This document shows, in pieces, positions 19,670 through 28,407 of a stretch of DNA of 64,000 nt. Numbering within the stretch: the stretch's first letter is position 1; each line of letters begins with the position of its first letter. A program made the translations under genes and the position numbers. The stretch is from contig NZ_ALKN02000012.1 of the NCBI RefSeq assembly GCF_000293865.2, positions 1 to 64,000 of the forward strand. Direction: 5' to 3'. Under the pieces are notes generated by a model, which saw only the letters and a list, made by a program, of their open reading frames with translations, had not been told where the DNA came from and searched no databases. Source of the stretch: Limnohabitans sp. Rim28. Lineage in GTDB: Bacteria; Pseudomonadota; Gammaproteobacteria; Burkholderiales; Burkholderiaceae_C.

Positions 19670-20376
19670 ACCAAGACATGTCCATCGTCTCGCTCTTGCT
19701 GCACGCCAGTTTTGTCGTGCAGCTGGTGGTGCTCATTTTGCTCAGCATCTCTGTGGCCAGTTGGGCGGCCATCGTGCGCAAGATCACGGCCATCAAGCGC
19801 ATTAAAAATCTGAATGAAGAATTTGAACGCGTCTTTTGGTCGGGCACCAGCCTGAATGAGTTGTTCAATGCAGCCAGCCAAAACGCCAAACTGTCAGGCC
19901 CGATGGAACGTATTTTTGCCAGCGGCATGCGTGAATACCAAAAATTGCGTGAACGCCGCATCACCGACGCCGGCACCTTGCTCGACGGCGCACGACGCGC
20001 CATGCGGGCCAGCTTTCAGCGCGAGATGGACGTGGCCGAGTCCAAACTGGCCTTTTTGGCCTCGGTCGGCTCCATCTCACCCTATGTCGGCCTGTTTGGC
20101 ACTGTTTGGGGCATCATGCACGCCTTCACAGGCTTGGCCAGCTTGCAGCAAGTCACCTTGGCCGCTGTCGCACCCGGCATTGCAGAGGCCTTGGTGGCCA
20201 CCGCCATTGGCCTGTTCGCCGCCATTCCGGCTGTGCTGGCTTACAACCGCTTTTCGCACGACGTGGACCGCATCGCCATCAAATTGGAAACCTTCATCGA
20301 AGAGTTCTCCAATATTTTGCAACGCAGCTTGGGCGCCAACGTGGCCATGGGCAACGGCTCGGCCTCGGGCCACTGA
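19666..20376 (+). CDS. tolQ: TolQ, inner-membrane energy-transducing subunit of Tol-Pal
   Basis: The 236-residue MotA/TolQ/ExbB-family protein has an N-terminal membrane helix (about 12-35), a cytoplasmic loop, and two further helices around SISPYVGLFGTVWGIMHAF (about 137-160) and APGIAEALVATAIGLFAAIPAVLAYN (split here for description, about 170-195). With TolR it forms a proton-driven motor that energises TolA during outer-membrane constriction. The start overlaps ybgC by 4 bp (ATGA). Confidence 0.96.
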   Translation: MNQDMSIVSLLLHASFVVQLVVLILLSISVASWAAIVRKITAIKRIKNLNEEFERVFWSGTSLNELFNAASQNAKLSGPMERIFASGMREYQKLRERRITDAGTLLDGARRAMRASFQREMDVAESKLAFLASVGSISPYVGLFGTVWGIMHAFTGLASLQQVTLAAVAPGIAEALVATAIGLFAAIPAVLAYNRFSHDVDRIAIKLETFIEEFSNILQRSLGANVAMGNGSASGH

Positions 20377-20391
20377 TCGGGGCCAACCAGC

Positions 20392-20811
20392 ATGCCCTCT
20401 ACTTCTTCCCGAGGCCGCGGACGCCGCACCATCTCGGAAATCAACATGGTGCCCTTCATCGACGTGATGTTGGTGTTGTTGATCATTTTCATGGTCACAG
20501 CGCCCATGATCACGCCCAGCATGGTGGACCTGCCCAGCGTCGGCAAAGCCGCCAAACAGCCCGACAAAGTCATCCAAATCGTGATCCAGAAAGACGAACG
20601 ACTGGAACTGGTGAGCGAAGGCAAAACCGACAGCGCCACCCTGCAAAGCGTGGCCGCCAGCGTCAAGCGTCTGGTGGGTGAAAGCGATGACACCGCCGTG
20701 GTGATCAGTGCAGACCGTACGGTGAAATATGAAACCGTGGTCAAGGTCATGGACAGCCTGCAACGCGCGGGCATTGCCCGCGTTGGCTTGTCGGTTCAGT
20801 TGGCGCCTTGA
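20392..20811 (+). CDS. tolR: TolR, inner-membrane subunit of Tol-Pal
   Basis: The 139-residue ExbD/TolR-family protein has one membrane helix with the essential proton-carrying aspartate in NMVPFIDVMLVLLIIF (about 15-31), then a periplasmic domain. A Ser/Arg-rich cytoplasmic start (STSSRGRGRRT) fixes topology. It follows tolQ by 15 bp and precedes tolA closely. Confidence 0.95.
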   Translation: MPSTSSRGRGRRTISEINMVPFIDVMLVLLIIFMVTAPMITPSMVDLPSVGKAAKQPDKVIQIVIQKDERLELVSEGKTDSATLQSVAASVKRLVGESDDTAVVISADRTVKYETVVKVMDSLQRAGIARVGLSVQLAP

Positions 20812-20822
20812 TAAGGACTCAG

Positions 20823-21824
20823 GTGAACGCCAAGGCCACGCCGCACCTCGAGTTTGCGCCCCCAGAGCAGCCCGGCATGGGCCGCGCTTGGGTGGTGGCT
20901 GGGGTGGCGCACGCCTTGTTGTTTTTGGCACTGGGCCTGGCCACGGCTTGGAAAACCCAACCGCAAACCTTGCAAGCCGAGGCCGAGCTGTGGTCCGCCG
21001 TGCCGCAAGCGGCTGCGCCCCGGTTGCAAGAGCCCTTGCCGCAACCTGTGCCAGAGCCTGTGCCTGAAACCCGGCCAACGCCTCCCGCCCAACCCACACC
21101 CCCTGCGCCTGCCCCTGATCCGGCGCTGGCACTGAAAGACGCACAAATCGCGCTTGAGAAGCAAAAACAAGAAGAAAAGAAGAAAGAAGCCGAAAAGCTC
21201 AAGGCTGAAAAGCTGAATGCTGAAAAGCTCAAGGCCGATCAAGAAAAGGCCATCCAAGACAAAGCGGCCAAAGAAAAATTGAACAAAGCCAAGGCTGAAA
21301 AAGAAAAAGCAGAAAAAGACAAGGCTGAGAAAGCCAAGCTCGAAAAGGAAAAGCTCGCCAAAGAGAAAAAGGCCCAAGAAGACAAAGAGCGGGAGAAGAA
21401 AAAAGCCGCTGAAAAAGAAAAGGCCGAGAAAGCCGAGAAAGCTGACGCCGCCAGAGCAGACGCCTTGCGCCAAGAAAACCTCAAACGCATGCAAGGCATG
21501 GCCGGGGCTTCGGGCGGTGAAAACGCGACGGGAACAGCCCTCAAATCGTCCGGGCCTTCGGCCACCTATGCGGGTCGCTTGGTGGGCCGCATCAAACCCA
21601 ACATCACTTACCCCGGCGACATGGTGGGCAATCCCAGGGCCGAGGTGGAGGTCCGAGTGGCACCGGACGGGGTCATCCAAAGCCGCCGAATCCTTCAATC
21701 GAGTGGCAATAAAGCCTGGGACGAAGCAGTTCTGCGGGCCATCGACAAGACCGAGATTTTCCCCAAAGACACCGATGGCCGGGTACCGCCCGTGATCGTG
21801 CTCGGCTTTAGACCGCTGGATTGA
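20823..21824 (+). CDS. tolA: TolA, trans-periplasmic protein of Tol-Pal
   Basis: This 333-residue product has a short start, one membrane helix (about 25-45), a Pro-rich linker, a very long Lys/Glu/Ala helix (about 100-220, with KAEKLKAEK-type repeats) and a C-terminal TolA/TonB-like domain with NITYPGDMVGNPRAEVEVRV and a VIVLGFRPLD end. A GTG at 20823 is preferred because AAGGA lies just upstream; a TTG at 20808 overlapping the tolR stop is the alternative. In most relatives tolB and pal follow; here they do not. Confidence 0.92.
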   Translation: MNAKATPHLEFAPPEQPGMGRAWVVAGVAHALLFLALGLATAWKTQPQTLQAEAELWSAVPQAAAPRLQEPLPQPVPEPVPETRPTPPAQPTPPAPAPDPALALKDAQIALEKQKQEEKKKEAEKLKAEKLNAEKLKADQEKAIQDKAAKEKLNKAKAEKEKAEKDKAEKAKLEKEKLAKEKKAQEDKEREKKKAAEKEKAEKAEKADAARADALRQENLKRMQGMAGASGGENATGTALKSSGPSATYAGRLVGRIKPNITYPGDMVGNPRAEVEVRVAPDGVIQSRRILQSSGNKAWDEAVLRAIDKTEIFPKDTDGRVPPVIVLGFRPLD

Positions 21825-21956
21825 TCGACCATTGCTCCACCCTTGGACAAGGCCTAAGGCCTCAACTTTGTCTTTCTCGTGTCGATTCAACTTCAAGTCT
21901 TTTATACCCGCGCTTGTCCCTTGCGCATTCAACTTGGCAGCCCAGACCCCAAACCT

Positions 21957-22520
21957 ATGAAAATTTTTGCCATTTGCTTGATCAGCGCCATGGGATGCCT
22001 GCCTGTGGCCAGCGCTTGGGCGCAAAAAAAGCCTGCCGGTGCGTGTTTTGTGGCCCACTTCAAATCGCTTGCGCTGCGCACCCATGCCCCCGAATCTCGG
22101 GCCGATTTGGCCAAAGCTTGGCTGGAGCGCAACGCCGCCAGCTGCACCGATGTGCAATTGGCCACCCTCTTGGCCAACAGCCCCAACTGGTTGGGCACCG
22201 CATTGACGCTGGAGATCTCCTCCATCCTTGAGGGTGCCATCGAGGCCAAGATCGCCGGCAACCCCGAATTGATGGGCAAACTCTACGAGTCACTTGGCAA
22301 AGAGGGCCAAGCGTCCTCGGTGACATACAACACACCCACGCCCCGTGCGCCTGTGGTCAGGCCCATGGTCAACACCGGGGTGATGGCGGGAAGCCCCAAT
22401 TTTGGCTCGATCACGGGCAACACCACCGTCAACCAGAACAACAATCAGAACGCGTCGCCCAATGCCAATTCAGGGCAAAACAACAACGGCGAACAAAACC
22501 AGCAAAACGGCAACCGCTGA
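21957..22520 (+). CDS. Secreted protein with Asn/Gln-rich tail, family not recognised
   Basis: This 187-residue frame begins with a clear signal peptide ending near SAWAQ. The mature part has a compact helical region with two cysteines (GACFVAHF and ASCTDVQL) that could form a disulfide, and an alternation of small and hydrophobic residues. The last 45 residues are low-complexity and rich in Asn, Gln and Gly (for example NQNNNQNASPNANSG). It lies where tolB usually follows tolA, 132 bp after tolA, on the same strand, and ends convergently with dnaE. No known domain is recognised. Export to the periplasm or surface is a solid inference; function is not. Confidence 0.75.
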   Translation: MKIFAICLISAMGCLPVASAWAQKKPAGACFVAHFKSLALRTHAPESRADLAKAWLERNAASCTDVQLATLLANSPNWLGTALTLEISSILEGAIEAKIAGNPELMGKLYESLGKEGQASSVTYNTPTPRAPVVRPMVNTGVMAGSPNFGSITGNTTVNQNNNQNASPNANSGQNNNGEQNQQNGNR

Positions 22521-22542
22521 GGGCCAAGCTGCCGGTTCTGCC

Positions 22543-25500
22543 TCAGTCGTAAACAATCCGCGCCTGGCCCTGGTCGGCTTGTGCCATCCAGCTGGCCAAA
22601 GCTGCGTCGGTCGGGAAAAATTTGGCCCCGTCGCCCAGCGCCAGCTCGGCGCGAGCGCCCAGCGCCTCATGCCGCCGCTCCAGCACCAAACGCACGGACA
22701 AACCTCGCACCCAGTCACCCTGCTCGGTTTGCTCGCGCTGCGCCGGAAACTCTCTGACCAAGCGGGCGATGTCGGGCGCACGGCCATTGACCGCCACGCG
22801 CAGGTATTTGCCATAGCGGCAACGGGCCGCACCCAGGTCCATGATCTGTTCGATCTTGAGACGAAAGCCGCCGGAGAACCTGTCGGCCTGCATTTTGGCG
22901 GTGACGATGATCAGCTCATCGTCTTTGAGCAAATGCTTGGCCGAGTTGATCAGGGCTTCGTCGGCGGTGGCCTCCATCACGCCCGATTTGTCGTCGAGTT
23001 TGAAGATGGCCACCTTGCCGCGTTGGCCGTTGATGATGCGCAGGTCGCTCACAATACCCGCCAGCACCAAGGATTCGCGGCTGTCGATCAGCTCGTCAAT
23101 TTTGCGACGCGCAAACTGGCGAACCTCGCGCTCTACCGCATCGAACAAATGGCCTGACAAGAAAAAGCCGACGGCCGTTTTTTCAAGCAGCAAGCGCTCC
23201 TTGATCCCCCAAGGCATCACCTCGACCAACTCGGGCTCTTGGGTGCTGGAGCCGTGTGAGTCGTCCCCCAACATGTCAAACAAACCGCCTTGATTGGCAT
23301 TGGCTGTGGTGGCGTTCGAAAACTCAAATGCCCGGTCAATGCTGGCCGACAAAGCCGCGCGGTTCATGTTCAGCGAGTCAAAAGCCCCCGCCTTGATGAG
23401 CGCGTCCACCGTGCGTTTGTTGATGCGCGTACGGTCCACACGCACGGCAAAGTCAAACAGACTGGTGAACGGGCCGCCTTCGGTGCGGGCCGCCACGATG
23501 GCGTCGATCGCTTGTTGGCCCGTGCCCTTGATCGCGCCCAGGCCATAGCGGATGATTTTGTCCGTCACCGGCTCAAAGCGGTGGGTGCCTCGGTTCACAT
23601 CCGGCGGGTCAAAACGGATGCCGAACTTGAGCGCGTCTTCGTGCAGCACCTTGAGCTTGTCGGTGTCGTCCATCTCCACCGTCATGTTGGCGCAGAAGAA
23701 CTCGGCGGTGTAGTGCACCTTGAGCCAGCCCGTGTGATAGGCCAGCAATGAGTAAGCTGCGGCGTGCGACTTGTTGAAACCGTAGCCTGCAAACCGCTCC
23801 ATCAGGTCAAAAATTTCATCGGCCTTTTCCTGAGGGATGTTGTGTGTGGCCAGTGCCCCATCACGAAATTTTTCCCGGTGCTCGGCCATCTCCTCGGCTT
23901 TTTTCTTGCCCATGGCCCGGCGCAGCAAGTCGGCGCCGCCGAGCGAGTAACCGCCCAAAATCTGAGCCGTCTGCATGACCTGCTCTTGGTAAACCATGAT
24001 GCCGTAGGTCTCTGACAGCATCTGGGCCACCGCAGGGTGCGGGTACTCCACCTGCTCGCGCCCGTGCTTGCGGGCCACAAAGCTGGGGATCAGGTCCATG
24101 GGGCCTGGTCGGTACAGCGCGTTCAATGCGATCAGGTCTTCAAGACGGCTCGGGCGCGCATCGCGCAGCATGCCCTGCATGCCCCTGCTTTCAAACTGGA
24201 ACACCGCCTCGGTTTTGCCGTCTGAAAAAAGCCTGTAAGTGGGTGCGTCATCGAGCGGGATCTTTTCAAAGGCAAAGTCTTCTTGGCCCTTGTGCCGTTT
24301 CATGATGAACTCTCGGGCGATCTCCAAAATGGTGAGGGTGGCCAAGCCTAAGAAGTCAAACTTGACCAAGCCTGCCGCTTCCACGTCGTCTTTATCGTAT
24401 TGGCTGACCGCCGATTCGCTGCCCGGCTGTTGATAAAGCGGACAAAAATCGGTCAGCTTGCCCGGGGCGATCAGCACGCCCCCCGCGTGCATGCCCACGT
24501 TGCGGGTCATCCCTTCGAGCTTTTGCGCCAACTCGATGAGGGTTTTCACATCCTCTTCGCGCTCGATGCGTTCGGCAAGGATCGGCTCCATGGCAATGGC
24601 GTAATTGTTTTTATCGCCCTCTTTGGGCGAGGCGGGCGGGTATTGCAGCGTGACCGACATGCCCGGCTTGTTGGGGATCAACTTGCTGATGCCGTCGCAA
24701 AAGGTGTAGCTCATGTCGAGCACCCGGCCCACATCGCGAATGGCCGCACGCGCGGCCATGGTGCCAAATGTGACAATCTGGCTGACGGCCTCGCGGCCGT
24801 ACTTGTCCTTCACATAGTCGATCACCCGGTCGCGGTTACCCTGGCAAAAGTCGATGTCGAAGTCGGGCATGGACACCCGCTCGGGATTCAAAAAACGCTC
24901 AAACAACAAGTTGTATTGCAAAGGATCGAGATCGGTGATTTTGAGCGCATAAGCCACCAAAGAGCCCGCCCCCGATCCCCTGCCAGGGCCCACCGGGCAG
25001 CCGTTGGCCTTGGCCCACTGGATGAAGTCACCCACGATCAAGAAATAACCCGGAAAACCCATCTTCAAAATGGTGTTCAGCTCAAACTCCAGGCGCTCCA
25101 CATAGCGCGGGCGTTCTTCGCTCCGCTTGGCCTCAACCGGGTACAGGTGCACCAAGCGCTGCTCTAAGCCTTCAAAAGAAACATGCCGAAAATAGTCTTC
25201 GACCGACATGACCACGCCGTTCACGGGCGGAATTGGAAAGTCTGGCAGCTGGGGCTTGCCCAGCACCAGGTTCAGGTTGCAGCGCTTGGCGATTTCCAGC
25301 GTGTTGGCCATCGCGCTGGGCACATCGGCAAACAAGGCACACATGTCGGCCGCCGACTTGAAGTACTGCTCGCGGGTGAAACGCCGCACCCGTCGGGGGT
25401 TGGCCAAAATTTCACCTTCGGAGATGCAGACCCTCGCTTCGTGGGCTTCGTAATCTTCGGGGCCATGAAACTGGACTGGGTGCGTGGCCACCACCGGCAA

Positions 25501-26070
25501 ACCCAGGCGTGCGGCCAATGCCACCGCACCGGCCACCTGCGGTTCATCTTCGGAACGGCCAGCCCGTTGCAGCTCCAAGTAAAACCGGTGCGGGAACATC
25601 GAGCCCAATTGGAGCGCGACATCCGCCGCCTTGTCGGTATCGCCTTGCACGATGGCTTGCCCCACCGGCCCAGCTTGCGCGCCGGAAAGCAAAATCAAAC
25701 CGCTGGACAACTCCTTGAGCCACGTCAACTTGACCACGGCCACGCCTTTGACCACGTTTTGTGTCCAAGCACGGGCCAGCAACTCGCAAAGGTTCAGATA
25801 GCCCGGATGGTTTTGCACCAACAAAACAACGCGGCTGGTGACAGCGATATCCCCACCCAAGCCTTCCAGAATGATCTCGGCCCCAATGATGGGTTTGACA
25901 CCTTTGCCCCGACCTTCTTTGTAAAACTTGACCGTTCCGAAGAGGTTGTTCAGGTCGGTGATGGCCAACGCAGGCTGTGCGTCTTTGGCTGCCATCTTGA
26001 CCACATCGTCGATGCGGCAAGTGGAGTCAACGACAGAAAATTCGGAGTGAAGGCGCAGGTGAACGAACAT
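22543..26070 (-). CDS. dnaE: DNA polymerase III subunit alpha
   Basis: The 1175-residue replicative polymerase starts with a PHP domain (FVHLRLHSEFSVVDS), followed by the C-family polymerase core with catalytic carboxylates in PDFDIDFCQGNRDRVIDYV (about 396-414) and the VGPGRGSGAGSLVAYAL motif, a tandem helix-hairpin-helix region (GYGFNKSHAAAYS and following), and an OB domain near 1000. It synthesises both strands at the fork. Length fits DnaE1. The gene is convergent with the secreted protein gene, the stops being 22 bp apart. Confidence 0.97.
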   Translation of the reverse strand: MFVHLRLHSEFSVVDSTCRIDDVVKMAAKDAQPALAITDLNNLFGTVKFYKEGRGKGVKPIIGAEIILEGLGGDIAVTSRVVLLVQNHPGYLNLCELLARAWTQNVVKGVAVVKLTWLKELSSGLILLSGAQAGPVGQAIVQGDTDKAADVALQLGSMFPHRFYLELQRAGRSEDEPQVAGAVALAARLGLPVVATHPVQFHGPEDYEAHEARVCISEGEILANPRRVRRFTREQYFKSAADMCALFADVPSAMANTLEIAKRCNLNLVLGKPQLPDFPIPPVNGVVMSVEDYFRHVSFEGLEQRLVHLYPVEAKRSEERPRYVERLEFELNTILKMGFPGYFLIVGDFIQWAKANGCPVGPGRGSGAGSLVAYALKITDLDPLQYNLLFERFLNPERVSMPDFDIDFCQGNRDRVIDYVKDKYGREAVSQIVTFGTMAARAAIRDVGRVLDMSYTFCDGISKLIPNKPGMSVTLQYPPASPKEGDKNNYAIAMEPILAERIEREEDVKTLIELAQKLEGMTRNVGMHAGGVLIAPGKLTDFCPLYQQPGSESAVSQYDKDDVEAAGLVKFDFLGLATLTILEIAREFIMKRHKGQEDFAFEKIPLDDAPTYRLFSDGKTEAVFQFESRGMQGMLRDARPSRLEDLIALNALYRPGPMDLIPSFVARKHGREQVEYPHPAVAQMLSETYGIMVYQEQVMQTAQILGGYSLGGADLLRRAMGKKKAEEMAEHREKFRDGALATHNIPQEKADEIFDLMERFAGYGFNKSHAAAYSLLAYHTGWLKVHYTAEFFCANMTVEMDDTDKLKVLHEDALKFGIRFDPPDVNRGTHRFEPVTDKIIRYGLGAIKGTGQQAIDAIVAARTEGGPFTSLFDFAVRVDRTRINKRTVDALIKAGAFDSLNMNRAALSASIDRAFEFSNATTANANQGGLFDMLGDDSHGSSTQEPELVEVMPWGIKERLLLEKTAVGFFLSGHLFDAVEREVRQFARRKIDELIDSRESLVLAGIVSDLRIINGQRGKVAIFKLDDKSGVMEATADEALINSAKHLLKDDELIIVTAKMQADRFSGGFRLKIEQIMDLGAARCRYGKYLRVAVNGRAPDIARLVREFPAQREQTEQGDWVRGLSVRLVLERRHEALGARAELALGDGAKFFPTDAALASWMAQADQGQARIVYD

Positions 26071-26154
26071 AGCCTCACATTGTAGAAGCTGACCCCAAAG
26101 CCTTCACACCCTTTCAGGCACACAATCCAGAAGTGGATGCTTTAGCATGCGCAT

Positions 26155-26850
26155 TCAACTGCGCAGAACTTCCAGGACGTCGGATCTGAATTCCCGGCCA
26201 TAAAGAATCAACACCACCAAGGCCGTGGCCAACACGAGTGCCAAGGGGGAAAAAAACCAAGCCATGGCCGCGAACGAGAAGTAATAAGCCCGCAAACCGT
26301 CATTGAAGGTCTCAGCCGCCGCACTGACCAAATTGCCCGCACGTTCAGCGTAGTGCTGGCGGTCAAACCGCTGGGCCGCAAAGTCTTCGGGCGGCGGCAT
26401 GGCGCCGATGGCCAAAGCCACAAAAGTGTAGAGCCGCATGGACCAAGAAAAACGAAAGAAGGCGTAGACAAAGATGCCCACCAAGACCAAGATCTTGAGT
26501 TCAAACACCAGCAAAGGGGTCGGCTGCGCAAACGGGATCTCACCCACCAAGCCTGCGGCTTTGTCGGTGGTCCCCAGCAAGGCAAACAGACCACCGATGA
26601 TGATGATGCTGGTGGACGAAAAGAAGGCGGGTGTCTGAGACAGGTTTTGGGTGATCAGCCCATCCAGCATGCGGGGGTCACGGGCTGTGGCCTGGAGCAT
26701 CCACATTTGCCGGTAACGGTTGGTGTTGGCGATCAGGGTCTGATCGCGCAGACCGCGCACTTTGGCCAACCAGGCATAGCCGACCCAGAGTCCAAAAAAA
26801 GTAAAAAGTGCCAGCCAATCGAGCCAAGGCAGCAGGGTGATGATTTTCAT
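26155..26850 (-). CDS. DUF599 family membrane protein
   Basis: The 231-residue protein has four or more membrane helices: about 10-28, 76-92, 112-135 and 195-222. Conserved features of the DUF599 family are visible, such as NTNRYRQMWMLQATARDPRMLDG after the first helix and the NLSQTPAFFSSTSI stretch. No biochemical role is established for the family. It is on the same strand as dnaE, 84 bp upstream of it, and could share a transcript with it. Confidence 0.8.
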   Translation of the reverse strand: MKIITLLPWLDWLALFTFFGLWVGYAWLAKVRGLRDQTLIANTNRYRQMWMLQATARDPRMLDGLITQNLSQTPAFFSSTSIIIIGGLFALLGTTDKAAGLVGEIPFAQPTPLLVFELKILVLVGIFVYAFFRFSWSMRLYTFVALAIGAMPPPEDFAAQRFDRQHYAERAGNLVSAAAETFNDGLRAYYFSFAAMAWFFSPLALVLATALVVLILYGREFRSDVLEVLRS

Positions 26851-26959
26851 GCCCCTATCCTAGCAAGCACGGCCAAGCCCAGCGGTGCGTCAGGTCGCTC
26901 GGCCCTGTGGGCGAAAAAAAGCCAGAACCGCATGGCGGCTCCGGCCGGCGCTCAAAGCA

Positions 26960-27493
26960 TCAAGCCCGCCACTTGGCTGCCACGGCTGCAACGCGTTCGC
27001 CGTAAGCCTTGGCCGTGTCGAGGTCACCTTGAGGAATGTCTTCAGCCGGGCTGGTGGGCCCCACTTGCGCCATCACACCGGAATTAGAGCCGATGCGGTT
27101 GATGGTGCCGTCGTTCATGGCCGGCTGACCCACCCAAACCATGCCTTGTTGCATGGCCAGAGTCATGAAGTACTGGATGGTGGACAGTTTGTCGCCGCTG
27201 GGGCTGGCAGAAATGGTGAAACCGCCTGCGACCTTGTCTTTCCAAGCGCTGCTGAACCAACGCTTGGAAGTAGCGTCAGCAAATTTTTTGAACTGCCAAG
27301 ACGCCATGCCCATGTAGGTCGGAGAGCCAAAAATGATGGCGTCGGCCGCATCCAGGGCTGACCAGTCGGCGTCGGTGATGTTGCCGTCGGCATCAATGGC
27401 GATGCTCTGGGCATTCGCGCCTTGGGCCACAAATTGGGCAACGCGCTGGGTGTGGCCGTAGCCGGAATGGTAAACAACAACTGTTTTGGCCAT
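26960..27493 (-). CDS. WrbA-like flavodoxin / NAD(P)H-quinone oxidoreductase family protein
   Basis: The 177-residue flavodoxin-fold protein has an FMN-phosphate loop at YHSGYGHTQRVA (about 8-19), the flavin loop GSPTYMGMASWQFKKF (about 71-86) and a second loop at SASPSGDKLS. Such proteins reduce quinones by two electrons and limit semiquinone stress. The ATG at 27493 is preferred since GGAG lies eight bases upstream; the longer frame starts in a poorly placed codon. It follows the pirin gene on the same strand by 72 bp and is probably co-transcribed with it under the LysR regulator at 28408. Confidence 0.88.
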   Translation of the reverse strand: MAKTVVVYHSGYGHTQRVAQFVAQGANAQSIAIDADGNITDADWSALDAADAIIFGSPTYMGMASWQFKKFADATSKRWFSSAWKDKVAGGFTISASPSGDKLSTIQYFMTLAMQQGMVWVGQPAMNDGTINRIGSNSGVMAQVGPTSPAEDIPQGDLDTAKAYGERVAAVAAKWRA

Positions 27494-27565
27494 GAGATAA
27501 CTCCTGAATGTTAAAAAAAACGGATAAAGAAATGCGGTCACCCTATGGGTGGCCTTCCAGCGCGA

Positions 27566-28279
27566 TCATGCGGACAAGTCAAACACCAAGACTTCGGCAT
27601 TGTCGCCGTGTGTCAAAGCCAAAGACGGTTCGGCTTGCAACATGGCCGCATCACCCGCCTTGAGCCATTGGCCATTGACCTGCAAACTGCCCCTGACCAA
27701 AAAAACATAGGCCTTGCGGGTGGGCGCCAGTGTCAACTGGGCACTTTCTGCGCCATCCAGCAGGCCCGCGTACATGCGCGCATCGGCATGGATCTGCACG
27801 GTGTGATCGGCTGCCATGGGATCGGCGGGTGGCGCTGCCACCAGCGCCAGCTGACCGCGTTTGGCGCTGACAGGCACGGTTTTTTGTTCGTAACCCGGTT
27901 CAATGCCCATCACATTGGGCTCAATCCAGATCTGTAAAAAGTGCGTTTGTTCGCCTTGGGCATGGTTGAACTCGCTGTGGCGCACGCCGCTGCCTGCGCT
28001 CATGCGCTGCACATCGCCGGGCGGAATGCCTTTGACATTGCCCATGCTGTCTTGGTGGGCCAAATTGCCCGAAAGCACGTAGCTGATGATTTCCATGTCA
28101 CGGTGGCCATGCGTGCCAAAACCGGTACCGGGGTCGATGCGGTCTTCATTGATGACGCGCAGATTGCCAAAACCCATGTGAGCAGGGTCAAAGTAGTTGG
28201 CAAACGAGAAACTGTGAAAAGACTTGAGCCAGCCGTGGTCTGCATAGCCGCGTTCGGCCGATTGACGAAGAGTGAGCAT
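27566..28279 (-). CDS. Pirin family protein (YhhW-like bicupin)
   Basis: The 237-residue bicupin has the N-terminal pirin signature and metal ligands in THGHRDMEIISYVLSG (two His and a Glu) plus the later HSEFNH. Bacterial pirins include quercetin 2,3-dioxygenases; the substrate here is not known. The gene diverges from a LysR-type regulator and leads into a WrbA-like quinone oxidoreductase, which together suggest a response to quinones or aromatic oxidants. Confidence 0.9.
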   Translation of the reverse strand: MLTLRQSAERGYADHGWLKSFHSFSFANYFDPAHMGFGNLRVINEDRIDPGTGFGTHGHRDMEIISYVLSGNLAHQDSMGNVKGIPPGDVQRMSAGSGVRHSEFNHAQGEQTHFLQIWIEPNVMGIEPGYEQKTVPVSAKRGQLALVAAPPADPMAADHTVQIHADARMYAGLLDGAESAQLTLAPTRKAYVFLVRGSLQVNGQWLKAGDAAMLQAEPSLALTHGDNAEVLVFDLSA

Positions 28280-28307
28280 GCGGTTTTCCTTTTGGGGTGC
28301 TGGGTCG

Positions 28308-28384
28308 GGTACCCAACAATGGCGTCACTTTAACGAACACCCTGCTGGGAACCATTGATAAGGTTTGCAGGCATCATTCAAACC
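28308..28384. promoter_or_regulatory. Divergent pirin/lysR control region with GGTTTG-N11-CAAACC dyad
   Basis: The 128-bp divergent gap contains GGTTTG (28362-28367), 11 bases and CAAACC (28379-28384), which is the size and symmetry expected of a LysR-type regulator box. It is 24 bp upstream of the lysR start and 83 bp from the pirin start. A shorter palindrome, GGGTACCC, sits at 28308-28315 nearer pirin. Confidence 0.5.
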
Positions 28385-28407
28385 AATTGAACAATCAATA
28401 TCCAAAC

